Origin: Actinoplanes sp. KI2
GTDB lineage: Bacteria; Actinomycetota; Actinomycetes; Mycobacteriales; Micromonosporaceae
Reading direction: 5' to 3'
DNA length: 64,000 bases
NCBI RefSeq assembly: GCF_025630775.1
Contig: NZ_JAOSZE010000039.1
Span: forward strand, 1-64,000
Part shown: piece after piece, positions 1 to 19,217 of the stretch
Layout of the letters: the number at the start of each line of letters is the position of its first letter
Position numbering within the stretch: the stretch's first letter is position 1
Position numbers and translations under genes: made by a program
The notes under the pieces: model-generated
The model's database searches: none
Seen by the model: the letters and a program-made list of their open reading frames with translations, nothing else
Told to the model about the DNA's origin: nothing

Positions 1-1
1 G

Positions 2-2307
2 TTGGTGGGCCGCTTTAGCCGGGGTCGTCGGATGGTCAACGCGTACGGGCCAACCGAGACGACGGTGTGCGCGACGATGAGTGGCCCGTTGGCGGGTGAG
101 GTGGTGCCGCCGATCGGCGGCCCGGTCACTGATACCCGGGTGTTCGTGTTGGATGAGCGGTTGCGGCCGGTCGCGCCGGGGGTGACCGGTGAGTTGTATG
201 TCGCCGGGGCCGGGCTGGCGCGGGGTTATTTGGGCCGGCCGGGGTTGACTGCGCAGCGGTTCGTCGCGAACCCGCTCGAGGCCGGGCAGCGGATGTATCG
301 GACCGGGGATCTGGCCCGGTGGCTGCCGGGTGGGCAGTTGCAGTATCTGGGCCGGGTCGACACGCAGGTGAAGGTGCGTGGGTTCCGGATCGAGCTCGGC
401 GAGATCGAAGCGGCGCTGGCCGGGGTGGCCGAGCAGGTTGTGGTGATCGTGCGGGAGGACCGGCCCGGTGACAAGCGGCTGGTCGCCTACCTGGTCCCCG
501 CCGATGGCCAATCGGTGCCCAGCGTCGGCGAGTTGCGGGAGCTGCTCGGTGGGCGGCTGCCGGACTACATGATCCCGTCGGCGTTCGTCACCATGGCCGC
601 GATCCCGTTGATGCCCAACGGGAAGATCGACCACAAGGCCCTGCCGGCCCCCGGACACACCGGCAGCATCGGCCGGGCACCGACCGGACCCTACGAGCCG
701 GTCCTGTGCGATGCCTTCGCCGACATCCTCGACCTGCCCCACGTCGGCCCCGACGACAACTTCTTCGAACTGGGCGGGGACAGCATCCTGTCGATCCAGG
801 TGGTCAGCCGGGCCCGCAAGGCCGGCCTGACGATCTCGGCCCGTGACGTGTTCCAGCTGCGGACCCCGGCGGCCCTCGCGGCCGCGGCCCGGGTCGCCGT
901 GCTCGCGAACGCCGACCCGGACGCCGGAATCGGGGACCTGCCGGCGACGCCGATCATGCGATGGCTGCGGCAGTACGAGGGCGCCACCGACGGCTTCAAC
1001 CAGTCCATGACGGTACGCACGCCGGCCGTCCTCACCCAGCGGACGCTGACCGGCGCGGTGCAGGCGCTCGTCGATCACCACGACGCCCTGCGGATCGAGG
1101 TCGGTCCCGGCGGGACGCCCCGGGTGCGGCCGCGCGGCGCCGTACACGCGGCCGGCCTGATCCGCCGGGTCACCGACACCGGCCCCGGCGACGCCGAACG
1201 GCACGCCGAGGCGGCCCGCCGGGAACTCGACCCGGCCCGCGGCGAGGTGGCGCGATTCGTCTGGTACGACGCCGGAAGCGGCACGCCCGGCCGGTTGCTG
1301 ATCGTCGTGCACCACCTGGCGGTCGACGCCGTCTCCTGGCAGATCCTGCTGTCCGACCTGGCCGAGGCGTGGCAGTCGGTCGACGCCGGACGGCAGCCGA
1401 ACCTGCAGCCGGTCGGCACTTCGCTGCGCTCCTGGGCGACCAGGTTGCACGACGAGGCGCCGCGGCGCCGGGCCGAGCTGCCGGTGTGGCGCGAGATCGC
1501 GGCCACCGCGGACCCGCTGCTGACCGATCTTCCGTTCGACCCGGCCCGGGACACGGCGGCCACCGCCCGCGAGGTGACCGTCACGGTCAGCCCGGAGGTC
1601 ACCGAGCGGTTGCTGGCCCAGGTCGCGCAGAGCGCCACCGGCACCGTTCCGGACATCCTGCTGACCGCCCTGGCCACCGCGGTGTCCCGCCGGCGCGGCC
1701 CGGGCCCGGTGCTGATGGACGTCGAGGGGCACGGCCGCGAGGAGATCGCCGGGGACGCCGACACGTCGCGGACGGTCGGCTGGTTCACCGCGCTGTACCC
1801 CGTGCGGCTCGACCCCGGCGGACCGCAGACCCGGCCGCAGGACGCGCTCAAGGCGGTCCGGGCCCAGCTGCGCGCCCTGCCCGGCAACGGCATCGGCTAC
1901 GGCGTCCTGCGATACCTCGACGACCGTGCGGACCTCGCCGTCACGCCGCAGATCGGCTTCAACTACCTGGGCCGGGCCGGCGGCGACGGGCCGGAGACGG
2001 ACTGGTCGCCGGTGGACGGTCCGGCGCTGCCACCGCGGGATCCGCACATGCCGCTGACCCACAGTTTGGAGATCACCGCGATGGTGGAGCAGGCGACCGG
2101 CGGTCCCCGTCTGGTCGGCAGCTGGACCTGGCCGGCCGCGCTGCTGGCCGAGGACCGGGTGGCGGCGCTGGCCGCCGAGTGGTGCGCCGCCCTGGAACAG
2201 CTGGCGAGTGCCGACGGCGGGTTCGCCCTCACCCCGGCCGACGCCGGGCTGGCCGAGCTCACCCAGGACGAACTCGACGATCTCGAGGCCGAGCTGGGGG
2301 AGTGGGC

Positions 2308-2311
<4 letters not shown>
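2..2311 (+). CDS. NRPS, C-terminal part: A (partial) - T - E (5' end outside window)
   Basis: This is the end of a nonribosomal peptide synthetase whose start lies left of the window. The visible 769 residues begin late in an adenylation domain (NAYGPTETT core, then the YRTGDLARW and NGKIDHKAL motifs to about residue 215). A thiolation domain follows with its 4'-phosphopantetheine serine in LGGDSILS near residue 262, then an epimerisation domain at about 310-745 with [10 protein letters not shown] and the NYLGRAGG signature. GGDSI rather than GGHSL is typical of carriers that precede an E domain, so the module should hand on a D-configured residue. Only three specificity positions are visible (A322, V330, C331), too few to assign the amino acid. 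The acidic tail after the E domain ([13 protein letters not shown]) looks like a donor docking segment. The stop overlaps the next ATG by 4 bases, so the two NRPS genes are translationally coupled. Confidence 0.95.
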
Positions 2312-12441
<10,130 letters not shown>

Positions 12442-12443
12442 CG

Positions 12444-12461
12444 GGTCGCGGAAAAGCGACC
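12444..12461 (+). terminator. Small hairpin after the NRPS stop
   Basis: GGTCGC and GCGACC form a perfect 6-bp stem around a GGAAAA loop, starting 3 bases after the NRPS stop codon. A second mini-repeat (CCGG, five A, CCGG) follows at once. There is no U-tract. It may slow or partly end transcription before the separately transcribed thioesterase gene, but the stem is short. Confidence 0.3.
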
Positions 12462-12483
12462 GGAAAAACCGGGGATAGGGGCC

Positions 12484-12505
12484 CGATAAAACGGCCGCCT
12501 AATTT
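12484..12505 (+). promoter_or_regulatory. Possible promoter element shared with the A-T-TE gene
   Basis: The 109-base gap before the thioesterase gene is clearly more AT-rich than its surroundings. It contains CGATAA, two bases, CGGCCG, then GCCTAATTTGA, in which TAATTT could be a -10 element. A similar set (CGATAA directly followed by CGGCCG, then GCCTAGCTTTGA) lies upstream of the gene at 19218. No good -35 box is visible, so an activator-dependent promoter is possible. This rests on two sites only. Confidence 0.3.
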
Positions 12506-12550
12506 GATGCTCGGCACATTCAATTTCCCTGCGGTTAGGTGCATGCGGTC

Positions 12551-13327
12551 ATGTCGGGATTCGACAAACTCATCGCGGAATCACCGTTCGTCCGGCGGGC
12601 CCGGCGCAGCGGTCGCCGGTTCCGGCTCTTCTGTTTTCCGCACGCGGGCGCGGGCGCCGGCTATTTCGCGGAATGGCCGGCGCTGCTGCCGCCGGAGGTC
12701 GAGCTGGTCGCCGTGCAGCTGCCCGGCCGCGAGGACCGGCTCACCGAGCCGGCCTTCGACCGGGTGGACCGGACCGTCCGGACGGTCGCGGTCGCGCTGC
12801 GGCCGTACCTGCAGGGGTCGTTCGCCTTCTTCGGGCACAGCGGCGGCGCGCTGCTCGCCTTCGAGCTCGCCCGGCTGCTGCGCAAGCGCCGGCTGCGGCC
12901 GCAGCACCTGTTCCTCTCCGGACAGCCGGCGCCGGGCAGCCCGGCGCCGGTGGACCACATACACGCGCTGCCGGACGACCAGTTCCGGGACGCGCTGGCC
13001 CGGCTCGACGGGATGTCGGCCGACGTGACGGCGAACGAGCAGCTGATGCAGCTGCTGATGCCGACGCTGCGGGCCGACTTCGCGCTCTGGGAGAACTACG
13101 AGTACCAGCCGGAGCCGCCGCTGGACTCGGCGATCACGGCGCTCGGCGGCGACGCCGACGAGCGGGCCCCGGTCGCCTCGCTTGCCGCCTGGCAGGCACA
13201 CACCACCGGGCCGTGTGTCGTGCGGACGTTCCCGGGCGGCCACTTCTACCTCAACCAGGCGGCCGGCGAGATCGCCGGCGCGGTCGGCGCCGCGCTGCTC
13301 GGCCGCGAGTCGGCGCAGGCCGGATAG
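12551..13327 (+). CDS. Type II thioesterase (editing thioesterase)
   Basis: A 258-residue alpha/beta hydrolase of the external thioesterase family that clears mis-primed carrier domains in NRPS/PKS lines. The opening FRLFCFPHAGAGAGYF, the nucleophile motif GHSGGA (about residue 97) and a late GGHFYLN with the catalytic histidine all fit, as does the length. The chosen ATG has TTAGGTG about 9 bases upstream; a GTG four codons earlier is possible but would have no ribosome site. It sits in the same direction as the synthetases and 10 bases before the next gene. It acts in the cytosol on acyl-S-carrier intermediates. Confidence 0.93.
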   Translation: MSGFDKLIAESPFVRRARRSGRRFRLFCFPHAGAGAGYFAEWPALLPPEVELVAVQLPGREDRLTEPAFDRVDRTVRTVAVALRPYLQGSFAFFGHSGGALLAFELARLLRKRRLRPQHLFLSGQPAPGSPAPVDHIHALPDDQFRDALARLDGMSADVTANEQLMQLLMPTLRADFALWENYEYQPEPPLDSAITALGGDADERAPVASLAAWQAHTTGPCVVRTFPGGHFYLNQAAGEIAGAVGAALLGRESAQAG

Positions 13328-13337
13328 GAGCGCGACG

Positions 13338-16300
13338 ATGGCGCAGTCAGCGCAGGAGGACGTTCTCGCCCGGGTACGGGCGGCGGCGGAGGCCGTCGAC
13401 GGAGTGCACACGGCCGAGCCGATCGTGCGGCACGAGGTCCGCGCACACCGGCGCGCTTCCGTTTTGTCAGCTGCCGTTTTGTCGGCAGAGGAGGACCAGC
13501 CGCCGGAGGGCGCCGGATTCATCGCGTACGGCGGGGACCTGCCCGCCGAGCCGGGCGCCGCGGAGACCCTGCAGCAGGCGCTGCGGCTGGCCGCCGAGGC
13601 GCCGCCGGACCGGGGCACCGTCTACCTCACCGCGCGCGGGGAGAGCTACCAGTCGTACGGTGCCCTGCTGCGCGACGCCGAGCGGCTGCTGGGCGGCCTG
13701 CGCCGCACCGGCGTCGCGCCGGGCGACTCGGTGCTGTTCCAGTTCGCCGACAACCGGTCGTTCGTGACCGCGTTCTGGGCCTGCGTGCTCGGTGGCTTCC
13801 TGCCCACCCCGGTCGGCCCGGCCCCCGGCTACGACCGGGAGAACGCGGTGACCACGAAGCTGCGCAACGCGTGGGAGCTGCTGGACCGGCCGCTGGTGCT
13901 GACCGACGAGTCGCTGGCCGCGTCCGTGCGCAACCTGGCCACCCTGTGGGACGCCGACGACCTGCGGGTCGCCGACGTCGGGGAGCTCAGCGGCGGCGAG
14001 CCGGCCACCGACTGGTTCCCGGCCACCCCGGACACGCCGGTGGTGCATCTGCTCACCTCGGGCAGCACCGGCGTGCCCAAGTGCGTGCGGCACACCAGCC
14101 GCAGCATCCTGGCCCGCACCCGGGCGACCGCCGCGGCCAACGGCTTCGACGAGCACGAGGTGTCGCTCAACTGGATGCCGCTGGACCACGTCGGCGGCAT
14201 CGTCATGTACAACGTGCGCGACGTGGTGCTGCGCTGCCGGCACGTCAACGCGACGATCGGCGAGTTCCTGGCCGAGCCGTTGCGCTGGCTGGACTGGTCC
14301 GACCGGTACCGGGTCACCAACACCTGGGCGCCCAACTTCGCCTTCGCGCAGCTCAACGAGCGGCTGGCAGCCACCGAGGGCCGCTCGTGGGACCTCTCCA
14401 CGCTGCGGCACATCTGCAATGCCGGGGAGGCGGTGGTCAGCCGGACGGCCGAGCGCTTCCAGCGGTTGCTGGGCCCGCATCGCCTGCCGGCGGGCGCCAT
14501 GCGTCCGTGCTGGGGGATGTCCGAGACCAGCTCCGGGGTCACCTACTCGGTGCTGCCCGCCGACGACCCGCACGCCGGCCGCCTCTGGGTGGACAAGCAC
14601 TCGCTGAGCGGGGCGCTGCGGCTGGCCGAGCCCGGCGATCCGGAGGCCATCTGCTTCACCGAGGTCGGGCCGCCGATCCCCGGTGTCCGGCTGCGCATCG
14701 TCGACCACGAGGACCGCGTGCTGCCGGCGGACCGGGTCGGGCGGTTGCAGATCACCGGGCCGACGATCATGTCGGGCTATCACCGCAACGACGCCGCGAA
14801 CGCCGCCTCGTTCACCGAGGACGGCTGGTTCCGCACCGGCGACCTGGCCTTTCTGCACCAGGGCAGCCTCACGATCACCGGTCGCGAGAAGGACATGATC
14901 GTGATCAACGGGGCCAACCACCTGAGCTACGACATCGAGTCGATCGTCGAGCAGGTGCCGGGCACCGAGGTCACCTGGACCGCCGCGTGCGGCTGGGCCG
15001 GCCCCGGCAACCAGGCGGACCGGCTGGTGGTCTTCTTCGTGCCCACCGACGCGTCGGAGGTCGACGACACCATCGCCGCCATCCGGGCCCGGCTCGCCGA
15101 GCAGCTCGGGCTGCGCCCGCACCTGGTGGTGCCGGTCGAGCGGGCGGCCTTCCCGAAGACCGGCAGCGGCAAGATCCAGCGCGCCCAGCTGGTCGCCGAC
15201 CTGGAGCAGGGTCGGTTCGACGACTGGCTGACCACCGGGCAGAACGAGGAGATCGACGACGACGGCCTGCCGGCCTGGTTCTTCGAGCGGGTCTGGACGG
15301 AGTCGACCGACCGCCCGGACCGCCCCTTGCCGCCCGGGCCCTGGTTGGTGATCGGGGGCGAGGTGCCGGCGCAACGGCTGGCCGTCGACGTGATCGTGGC
15401 CGGGCCGGACGAGGACCTGCGGACCGTCCTGAGGGACCGGCGCCCGGGGCTCGTCCTGGACGCGCGTGGGCTCGCCGACCAGCCCGCCGACGGCCCGCTG
15501 CAGGTGGCCGACCTGATTCGAGAGCTGGCCGCGGAGCCCGACCGGCCGGAGCTGCTGGTGCTCACCCGGGGCGGTCTCTGGGCGCGGCCCGGCGACCGGC
15601 TCGACCCGGCCTGGCTGGCGCTGCCGGGCCTGATCCGTACCGCCGCCGCCGAGCAGGCGCTGCCGCTGGTCCGGCAGCTCGACCTGCCCGCCGGCGAACC
15701 GGCGGACTGGGCGGACATGGTGCTCGACGAGCTGCGCCGGCCGGCCGGCGAGGACCTGGTCGCCCGCCGCGCCGGGCAGCGTCTGGTGCCCCGGCTGGCC
15801 CCGGTGCCGCCGGCCGCGGCCGGCGCGGAATCCGCCGGGCTGGTGCCGGGCGGGCGCTACCTGATCACCGGCGGGCTGGGCGGCATCGCGTTCGCGCTCG
15901 CCGAGTATCTGCTGGCCGCGTACCAGGCCCGATTGCTGCTGGTGGGCCGCTCGGCGGTGGCCGGCGCCGCCGGCGAGCGGGCCGCGCGTCTCGAGGAGCT
16001 GCACGGTCTCGGCGCCGCCGGCGAGCGGGCCGCGCGTCTCGAGGAGCTGCGCGGTCTCGGCGACGTCGAGTACCGGGCGCTCGACGTGGCGGACGAGAAC
16101 GGGCTGCGCCGCGCGCTGACCGAGGCGGAACGCCGCTGGGGCGCCCCGCTGGACGGGGTGCTGCACCTGGCCGGCGCCGACGTGTCGGCCCAGTGGACCC
16201 GGCTGGAGCGGCACACCGTCGCCCGGGAGAGCCGGGCCGGCTATCTGGCCGCGTACCGGGCCAAGGTGGACGGCACGCTCAGCCTGGCCGCGCTGCTGCG

Positions 16301-17090
16301 GGACCGGCCGGAGACCCTGCTCGTGCTCTTCTCCTCGGTGAACGGCGACTTCGGCGGCAGCTCCTTCGCCGCCTACGCGTCGGCGAACAGCTTCCTGACC
16401 GGCTTCGCCGACCACTGGGGGCGCGAGCTCGGCCGCCCGGTGCGCTGCCTGGCCTGGAGCACCTGGACCGGGGTGGGGATGAACCGGGCCGCCCCGGCCG
16501 GCGCCGCGGCCGCCCGCGGCTTCCGCCCGATCGACGTGGAGCGTGGCCTCGCCTCGTTCGTGGCCGCGCTGCGCCGGCCGCGGCCGCACCTGCTGATCGG
16601 GCTGGACGGGCGCAACGAGCACATCGTGCGCGACCTGGCCCCGGGCGCGGCGCGGCCGGCCGAGCTGATCGTGGCGTACGCCGGAACCGCGCCCGAGGCG
16701 CAGGTGCGCCGGGCCGTCGCGGGGCACGCCCGGCAGCTGGGTGTGCCGGTGCACTGCCTGCGGTTCGCGGAGCTGCCGGCCGCCCCGGACGGCGGCACCG
16801 ACCGGGCGCGGGTGCTCGCCGAGGCGGCGCTGAGCGCCGAGCGCGGCGGCCGCCGCTACGTGGCGCCCGCCGGAGACCTGGAACGCCGGCTCGCCGCGCT
16901 GTGGGGCGAGGTGCTCGGCCGCGACGACGTGGGCCGCGACGACCGCTTCTTCGACCTGGGCGGCAGCTCGGTGCGGGCCGCGCAGCTGGTCGGCCGGATC
17001 AACGGTGTCCTCCCCGGTGAGCTGTCCCTGCACCACCTCTACGAGCACCCGACCGTCGGCGAGCTGGCCACGGTCCTGCAACGGCAGTGA
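13338..17090 (+). CDS. Adenylate-forming ligase - ketoreductase - acyl carrier protein
   Basis: A 1250-residue fusion. The N-terminal acyl/aminoacyl adenylating region (about 70-660) has [12 protein letters not shown] near 237, a GMSETSSG core and a late [12 protein letters not shown] with the catalytic lysine. A ketoreductase follows (about 840-1042) with the NADPH loop TGGLGGI and the Ser/Tyr/Asn set in FSSVNGDF and AAYASANSF. The carrier at the C-terminus has LGGSSVRA (serine near 1212). There is no ketosynthase, acyltransferase or condensation domain. The order ligase-KR-carrier resembles modules that activate a keto acid and reduce it to a hydroxy acid on the carrier, or a hydroxyacyl starter unit; the substrate is not known. 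The ATG has ATAGGAG 8 bases upstream. A 48-base tandem duplication lies between NADPH loop and active site. Confidence 0.9.
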   Translation: MAQSAQEDVLARVRAAAEAVDGVHTAEPIVRHEVRAHRRASVLSAAVLSAEEDQPPEGAGFIAYGGDLPAEPGAAETLQQALRLAAEAPPDRGTVYLTARGESYQSYGALLRDAERLLGGLRRTGVAPGDSVLFQFADNRSFVTAFWACVLGGFLPTPVGPAPGYDRENAVTTKLRNAWELLDRPLVLTDESLAASVRNLATLWDADDLRVADVGELSGGEPATDWFPATPDTPVVHLLTSGSTGVPKCVRHTSRSILARTRATAAANGFDEHEVSLNWMPLDHVGGIVMYNVRDVVLRCRHVNATIGEFLAEPLRWLDWSDRYRVTNTWAPNFAFAQLNERLAATEGRSWDLSTLRHICNAGEAVVSRTAERFQRLLGPHRLPAGAMRPCWGMSETSSGVTYSVLPADDPHAGRLWVDKHSLSGALRLAEPGDPEAICFTEVGPPIPGVRLRIVDHEDRVLPADRVGRLQITGPTIMSGYHRNDAANAASFTEDGWFRTGDLAFLHQGSLTITGREKDMIVINGANHLSYDIESIVEQVPGTEVTWTAACGWAGPGNQADRLVVFFVPTDASEVDDTIAAIRARLAEQLGLRPHLVVPVERAAFPKTGSGKIQRAQLVADLEQGRFDDWLTTGQNEEIDDDGLPAWFFERVWTESTDRPDRPLPPGPWLVIGGEVPAQRLAVDVIVAGPDEDLRTVLRDRRPGLVLDARGLADQPADGPLQVADLIRELAAEPDRPELLVLTRGGLWARPGDRLDPAWLALPGLIRTAAAEQALPLVRQLDLPAGEPADWADMVLDELRRPAGEDLVARRAGQRLVPRLAPVPPAAAGAESAGLVPGGRYLITGGLGGIAFALAEYLLAAYQARLLLVGRSAVAGAAGERAARLEELHGLGAAGERAARLEELRGLGDVEYRALDVADENGLRRALTEAERRWGAPLDGVLHLAGADVSAQWTRLERHTVARESRAGYLAAYRAKVDGTLSLAALLRDRPETLLVLFSSVNGDFGGSSFAAYASANSFLTGFADHWGRELGRPVRCLAWSTWTGVGMNRAAPAGAAAARGFRPIDVERGLASFVAALRRPRPHLLIGLDGRNEHIVRDLAPGAARPAELIVAYAGTAPEAQVRRAVAGHARQLGVPVHCLRFAELPAAPDGGTDRARVLAEAALSAERGGRRYVAPAGDLERRLAALWGEVLGRDDVGRDDRFFDLGGSSVRAAQLVGRINGVLPGELSLHHLYEHPTVGELATVLQRQ
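15963..16058 (+). repeat. Tandem 48-bp duplication inside the KR domain
   Basis: Two adjacent 48-base copies (15963-16010 and 16011-16058) differ at one base (CAC versus CGC codon). They encode two 16-residue units containing [10 protein letters not shown] followed by HGLG or RGLG. The frame is kept, so the protein gains one extra helical segment. The near identity suggests a recent slippage or duplication event. Confidence 0.92.
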
Positions 17091-17116
17091 ACGCACTCAT
17101 CGAGAGAGGAACCACC

Positions 17117-17329
17117 GTGACCAACCCGTTCGAGGACGCCGACGGCAACTTCCTGGCGCTGATCAACGACGAGGGGCAGTACTCGCTCTGGCCGACCTTC
17201 ATCGAGGTGCCGGGCGGCTGGAGCACCGCTTTCGGCCCGGCCGGGCGGGCGGAGTGCCTGGAGCACATCGAGTCGGCGTGGACCGACATGCGCCCGCGCA
17301 GCCTCGCGGACGCCATGGACCGCGGATAA
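17117..17329 (+). CDS. mbtH: MbtH-like protein
   Basis: A 70-residue MbtH-family chaperone that binds NRPS adenylation domains and is often needed for their activity. The family signature is complete: NPFED at the start, then [22 protein letters not shown] and TDMRPRSL. The GTG start is preceded by GAGAGAGGAA. In-frame codons ten positions upstream would give an atypical N-terminus, so they are not used. It lies between the ligase-KR-ACP gene and the exporter genes and probably serves the A domains of this cluster. Confidence 0.97.
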   Translation: MTNPFEDADGNFLALINDEGQYSLWPTFIEVPGGWSTAFGPAGRAECLEHIESAWTDMRPRSLADAMDRG

Positions 17330-17334
17330 CCGGC

Positions 17335-18294
17335 ATGACGACGGGAATCCAGGTCGAAGGCCTGGTCAAACGCTACGGCGACCACACCGCGGTCGACGGC
17401 GTCGACCTCACGGTGCCGGCCGGAACGGTGCTCGGTCTGCTCGGACCGAACGGCGCGGGCAAGACCACCACGGTACGGATGCTGGCCACCCTGGTGAAGC
17501 CGGACGCCGGCCGGGCCACGGTGCTCGGCTACGACGTGGTCACCCAGGCGCAGCAGGTGCGCCAGCTGATCGGCCTGACCGGACAGTTCGCCGCGGTCGA
17601 CGCGGACCTCTCCGGCCGGGACAACCTCTACCTGATCGGGCGGCTGCTGGACATGCCGCGCCGCCGGGCCCGCGAGCGCGTCGACCGGATGCTCGAGCGC
17701 TTCGGCCTCACCGACGCCGCGACCAAGCTGGTCCGCGACTATTCCGGCGGCATGCGCCGGCGGCTGGATCTGGCCGCCTGCCTGCTGGGCTCGCCCCGGG
17801 TCATCTACCTCGACGAGCCGACCACCGGGCTGGACCCGCACAGCCGCAACGGGCTGTGGGCCACCGTGCGCGAGCTGGTCGCGGACGGGTCCACGGTGCT
17901 GCTCACCACCCAGTACATGGAGGAGGCCGAGGCCCTCGCCGACTCGCTGGTGGTGATGCGGAACGGCGGCATCATCGCCTCGGGCACCGTCGCCGAGCTC
18001 GCCGGCCGCGTCGGCGGCCGGACCCTGCTGCTCACCACGGCCTCGCCGGACGACGCGGGCGAGCTCGCCGCGGGGTTGCGCGCGCAGCTGCCGGGCCACC
18101 AGCCCGACCAGGACGGCGACCAGGTGCGGCTGCCGCTGGCGCACGACGAGGACCTGGCCGCGGCGCTGCAGGCGGTGGCCGCCGCCACGGTCACCGTGAC
18201 CGCCGTCGACACCCGGGTGCCGACCCTCGACGAAGTCTTCATCACGCTGACCGGCGCCGCCACCGACGCCGAACCGGAACGGAGCCAGGCATGA
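17335..18294 (+). CDS. ABC transporter ATP-binding protein, DrrA-like
   Basis: A 319-residue nucleotide-binding subunit of a DrrAB-type drug exporter. Walker A GPNGAGKTT, signature YSGGMRRRLDLA, Walker B VIYLDEPTTGLDP and a switch histidine region (LLTTQYMEEAE) are all present, followed by the C-terminal extension usual in this subfamily. It starts 5 bases after the mbtH stop and overlaps the permease gene by 4 bases. The context predicts export of, and self-resistance to, the peptide product. Confidence 0.95.
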   Translation: MTTGIQVEGLVKRYGDHTAVDGVDLTVPAGTVLGLLGPNGAGKTTTVRMLATLVKPDAGRATVLGYDVVTQAQQVRQLIGLTGQFAAVDADLSGRDNLYLIGRLLDMPRRRARERVDRMLERFGLTDAATKLVRDYSGGMRRRLDLAACLLGSPRVIYLDEPTTGLDPHSRNGLWATVRELVADGSTVLLTTQYMEEAEALADSLVVMRNGGIIASGTVAELAGRVGGRTLLLTTASPDDAGELAAGLRAQLPGHQPDQDGDQVRLPLAHDEDLAAALQAVAAATVTVTAVDTRVPTLDEVFITLTGAATDAEPERSQA

Positions 18295-19127
18295 GCGCGG
18301 TTGTGGCGGCAACGGAGAGCGCGGTCGTCGGCAAGCCGGCGGCGCCGGCCCTCAGCGGGCGGGTCGGCGTGCGGGCGACGCTGCGCCACTCGTTCGCGAT
18401 CGCGCGACGCAACCTGCTGCAGGTCCGCAACGATCCGGGGCAGCTCGTCGACTCGGCGCTGATGCCGATCGTCTTCACCCTCATTTTCCTGTACGTCTTC
18501 GGCGGCGCGATCTGGAACGGCCGCGAGGGCGACTATCGGCAGTATCTGCTGCCCGGCATCATGGTGCAGACCATCATGTTCGCCTCCCGGGCGACCGGTT
18601 TCACGCTCTCGATGGATTTCGGCACCGGGATCATGGACCGGTTCCGGTCCCTGCCGATCGCCCGCTCCGCGGTGCTCTCCGGCCGGATCATCGCCGACGT
18701 CGCGCGCCTGCTGCTCGGCCAGGTGATCATGCTGTCGTTCGCCCTGCTGGTCGGCTTCGAGGTGCGCACCTCGCCGCTGGTGGCGGCCGGGGGCGTGGCC
18801 CTGGTGCTGCTCTACGGCACCGCGTTGGCCTGGCTGTCCGCCGTCATCGGCCTGGTGCTGCGCAGCCCGAACACGGTGTCCTCGGCCGGTTTCCTGTGGA
18901 TGATCCCGCTGCAGTTCGGCAGTTCCATGCTCGTGCCGACCTCGACGATGCCCGGCTGGATGCGGACCTTCGCCGAGGTGAACCCGACCACCCAGGTGAC
19001 CGACGCGGCCCGCAACATGCTCATCGGCGGCCCGTGGACGGGTCACGCGACCAGCGCCCTGACCTGGAGCGTGGGCATTCTGGTGGTCGCCGTCCCACTG
19101 GCCGTGCACCGATACAACCGGCGCTGA
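18291..19127 (+). CDS. ABC-2 type permease, DrrB-like
   Basis: A 278-residue membrane protein with about six hydrophobic segments in the ABC-2 arrangement. The early LMPIVFTLIFLYVFGGAI, the central RFRSLPIARSAVLSGRI and the late EVNPTTQVTDAARNM are characteristic of DrrB-type permeases. The ATG overlaps the stop of the ATPase gene (ATGA). It would form the membrane channel of the exporter. A gap of 90 bases follows before the next synthetase gene. Confidence 0.94.
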   Translation: MSAVVAATESAVVGKPAAPALSGRVGVRATLRHSFAIARRNLLQVRNDPGQLVDSALMPIVFTLIFLYVFGGAIWNGREGDYRQYLLPGIMVQTIMFASRATGFTLSMDFGTGIMDRFRSLPIARSAVLSGRIIADVARLLLGQVIMLSFALLVGFEVRTSPLVAAGGVALVLLYGTALAWLSAVIGLVLRSPNTVSSAGFLWMIPLQFGSSMLVPTSTMPGWMRTFAEVNPTTQVTDAARNMLIGGPWTGHATSALTWSVGILVVAVPLAVHRYNRR

Positions 19128-19148
19128 CAAAGCATTTTGAAATTGCGC

Positions 19149-19181
19149 CGATAACGGCCGCGAAACGTCATCGCCTAGCTT
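19149..19181 (+). promoter_or_regulatory. Possible promoter element upstream of the A-T-TE gene
   Basis: In the AT-richer gap before the gene at 19218, CGATAA is directly followed by CGGCCG, and GCCTAGCTTTGA follows 13 bases later, with TAGCTT as a possible -10 element. The same words occur upstream of the thioesterase gene with about one helical turn less spacing. This could be a pathway-specific activator site plus promoter; two sites are thin evidence. Confidence 0.3.
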
Positions 19182-19217
19182 TGAGAAGCATCAGCGAATC
19201 TGCGGAGGAAATGTTCG

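Noticed and set aside
961-2307. 449-codon upstream extension of the large NRPS frame
   Set aside because: The extension is Arg/Gly/Pro-rich and lies wholly inside the E domain gene in another frame; the ATG at 2308 starts a proper C domain.
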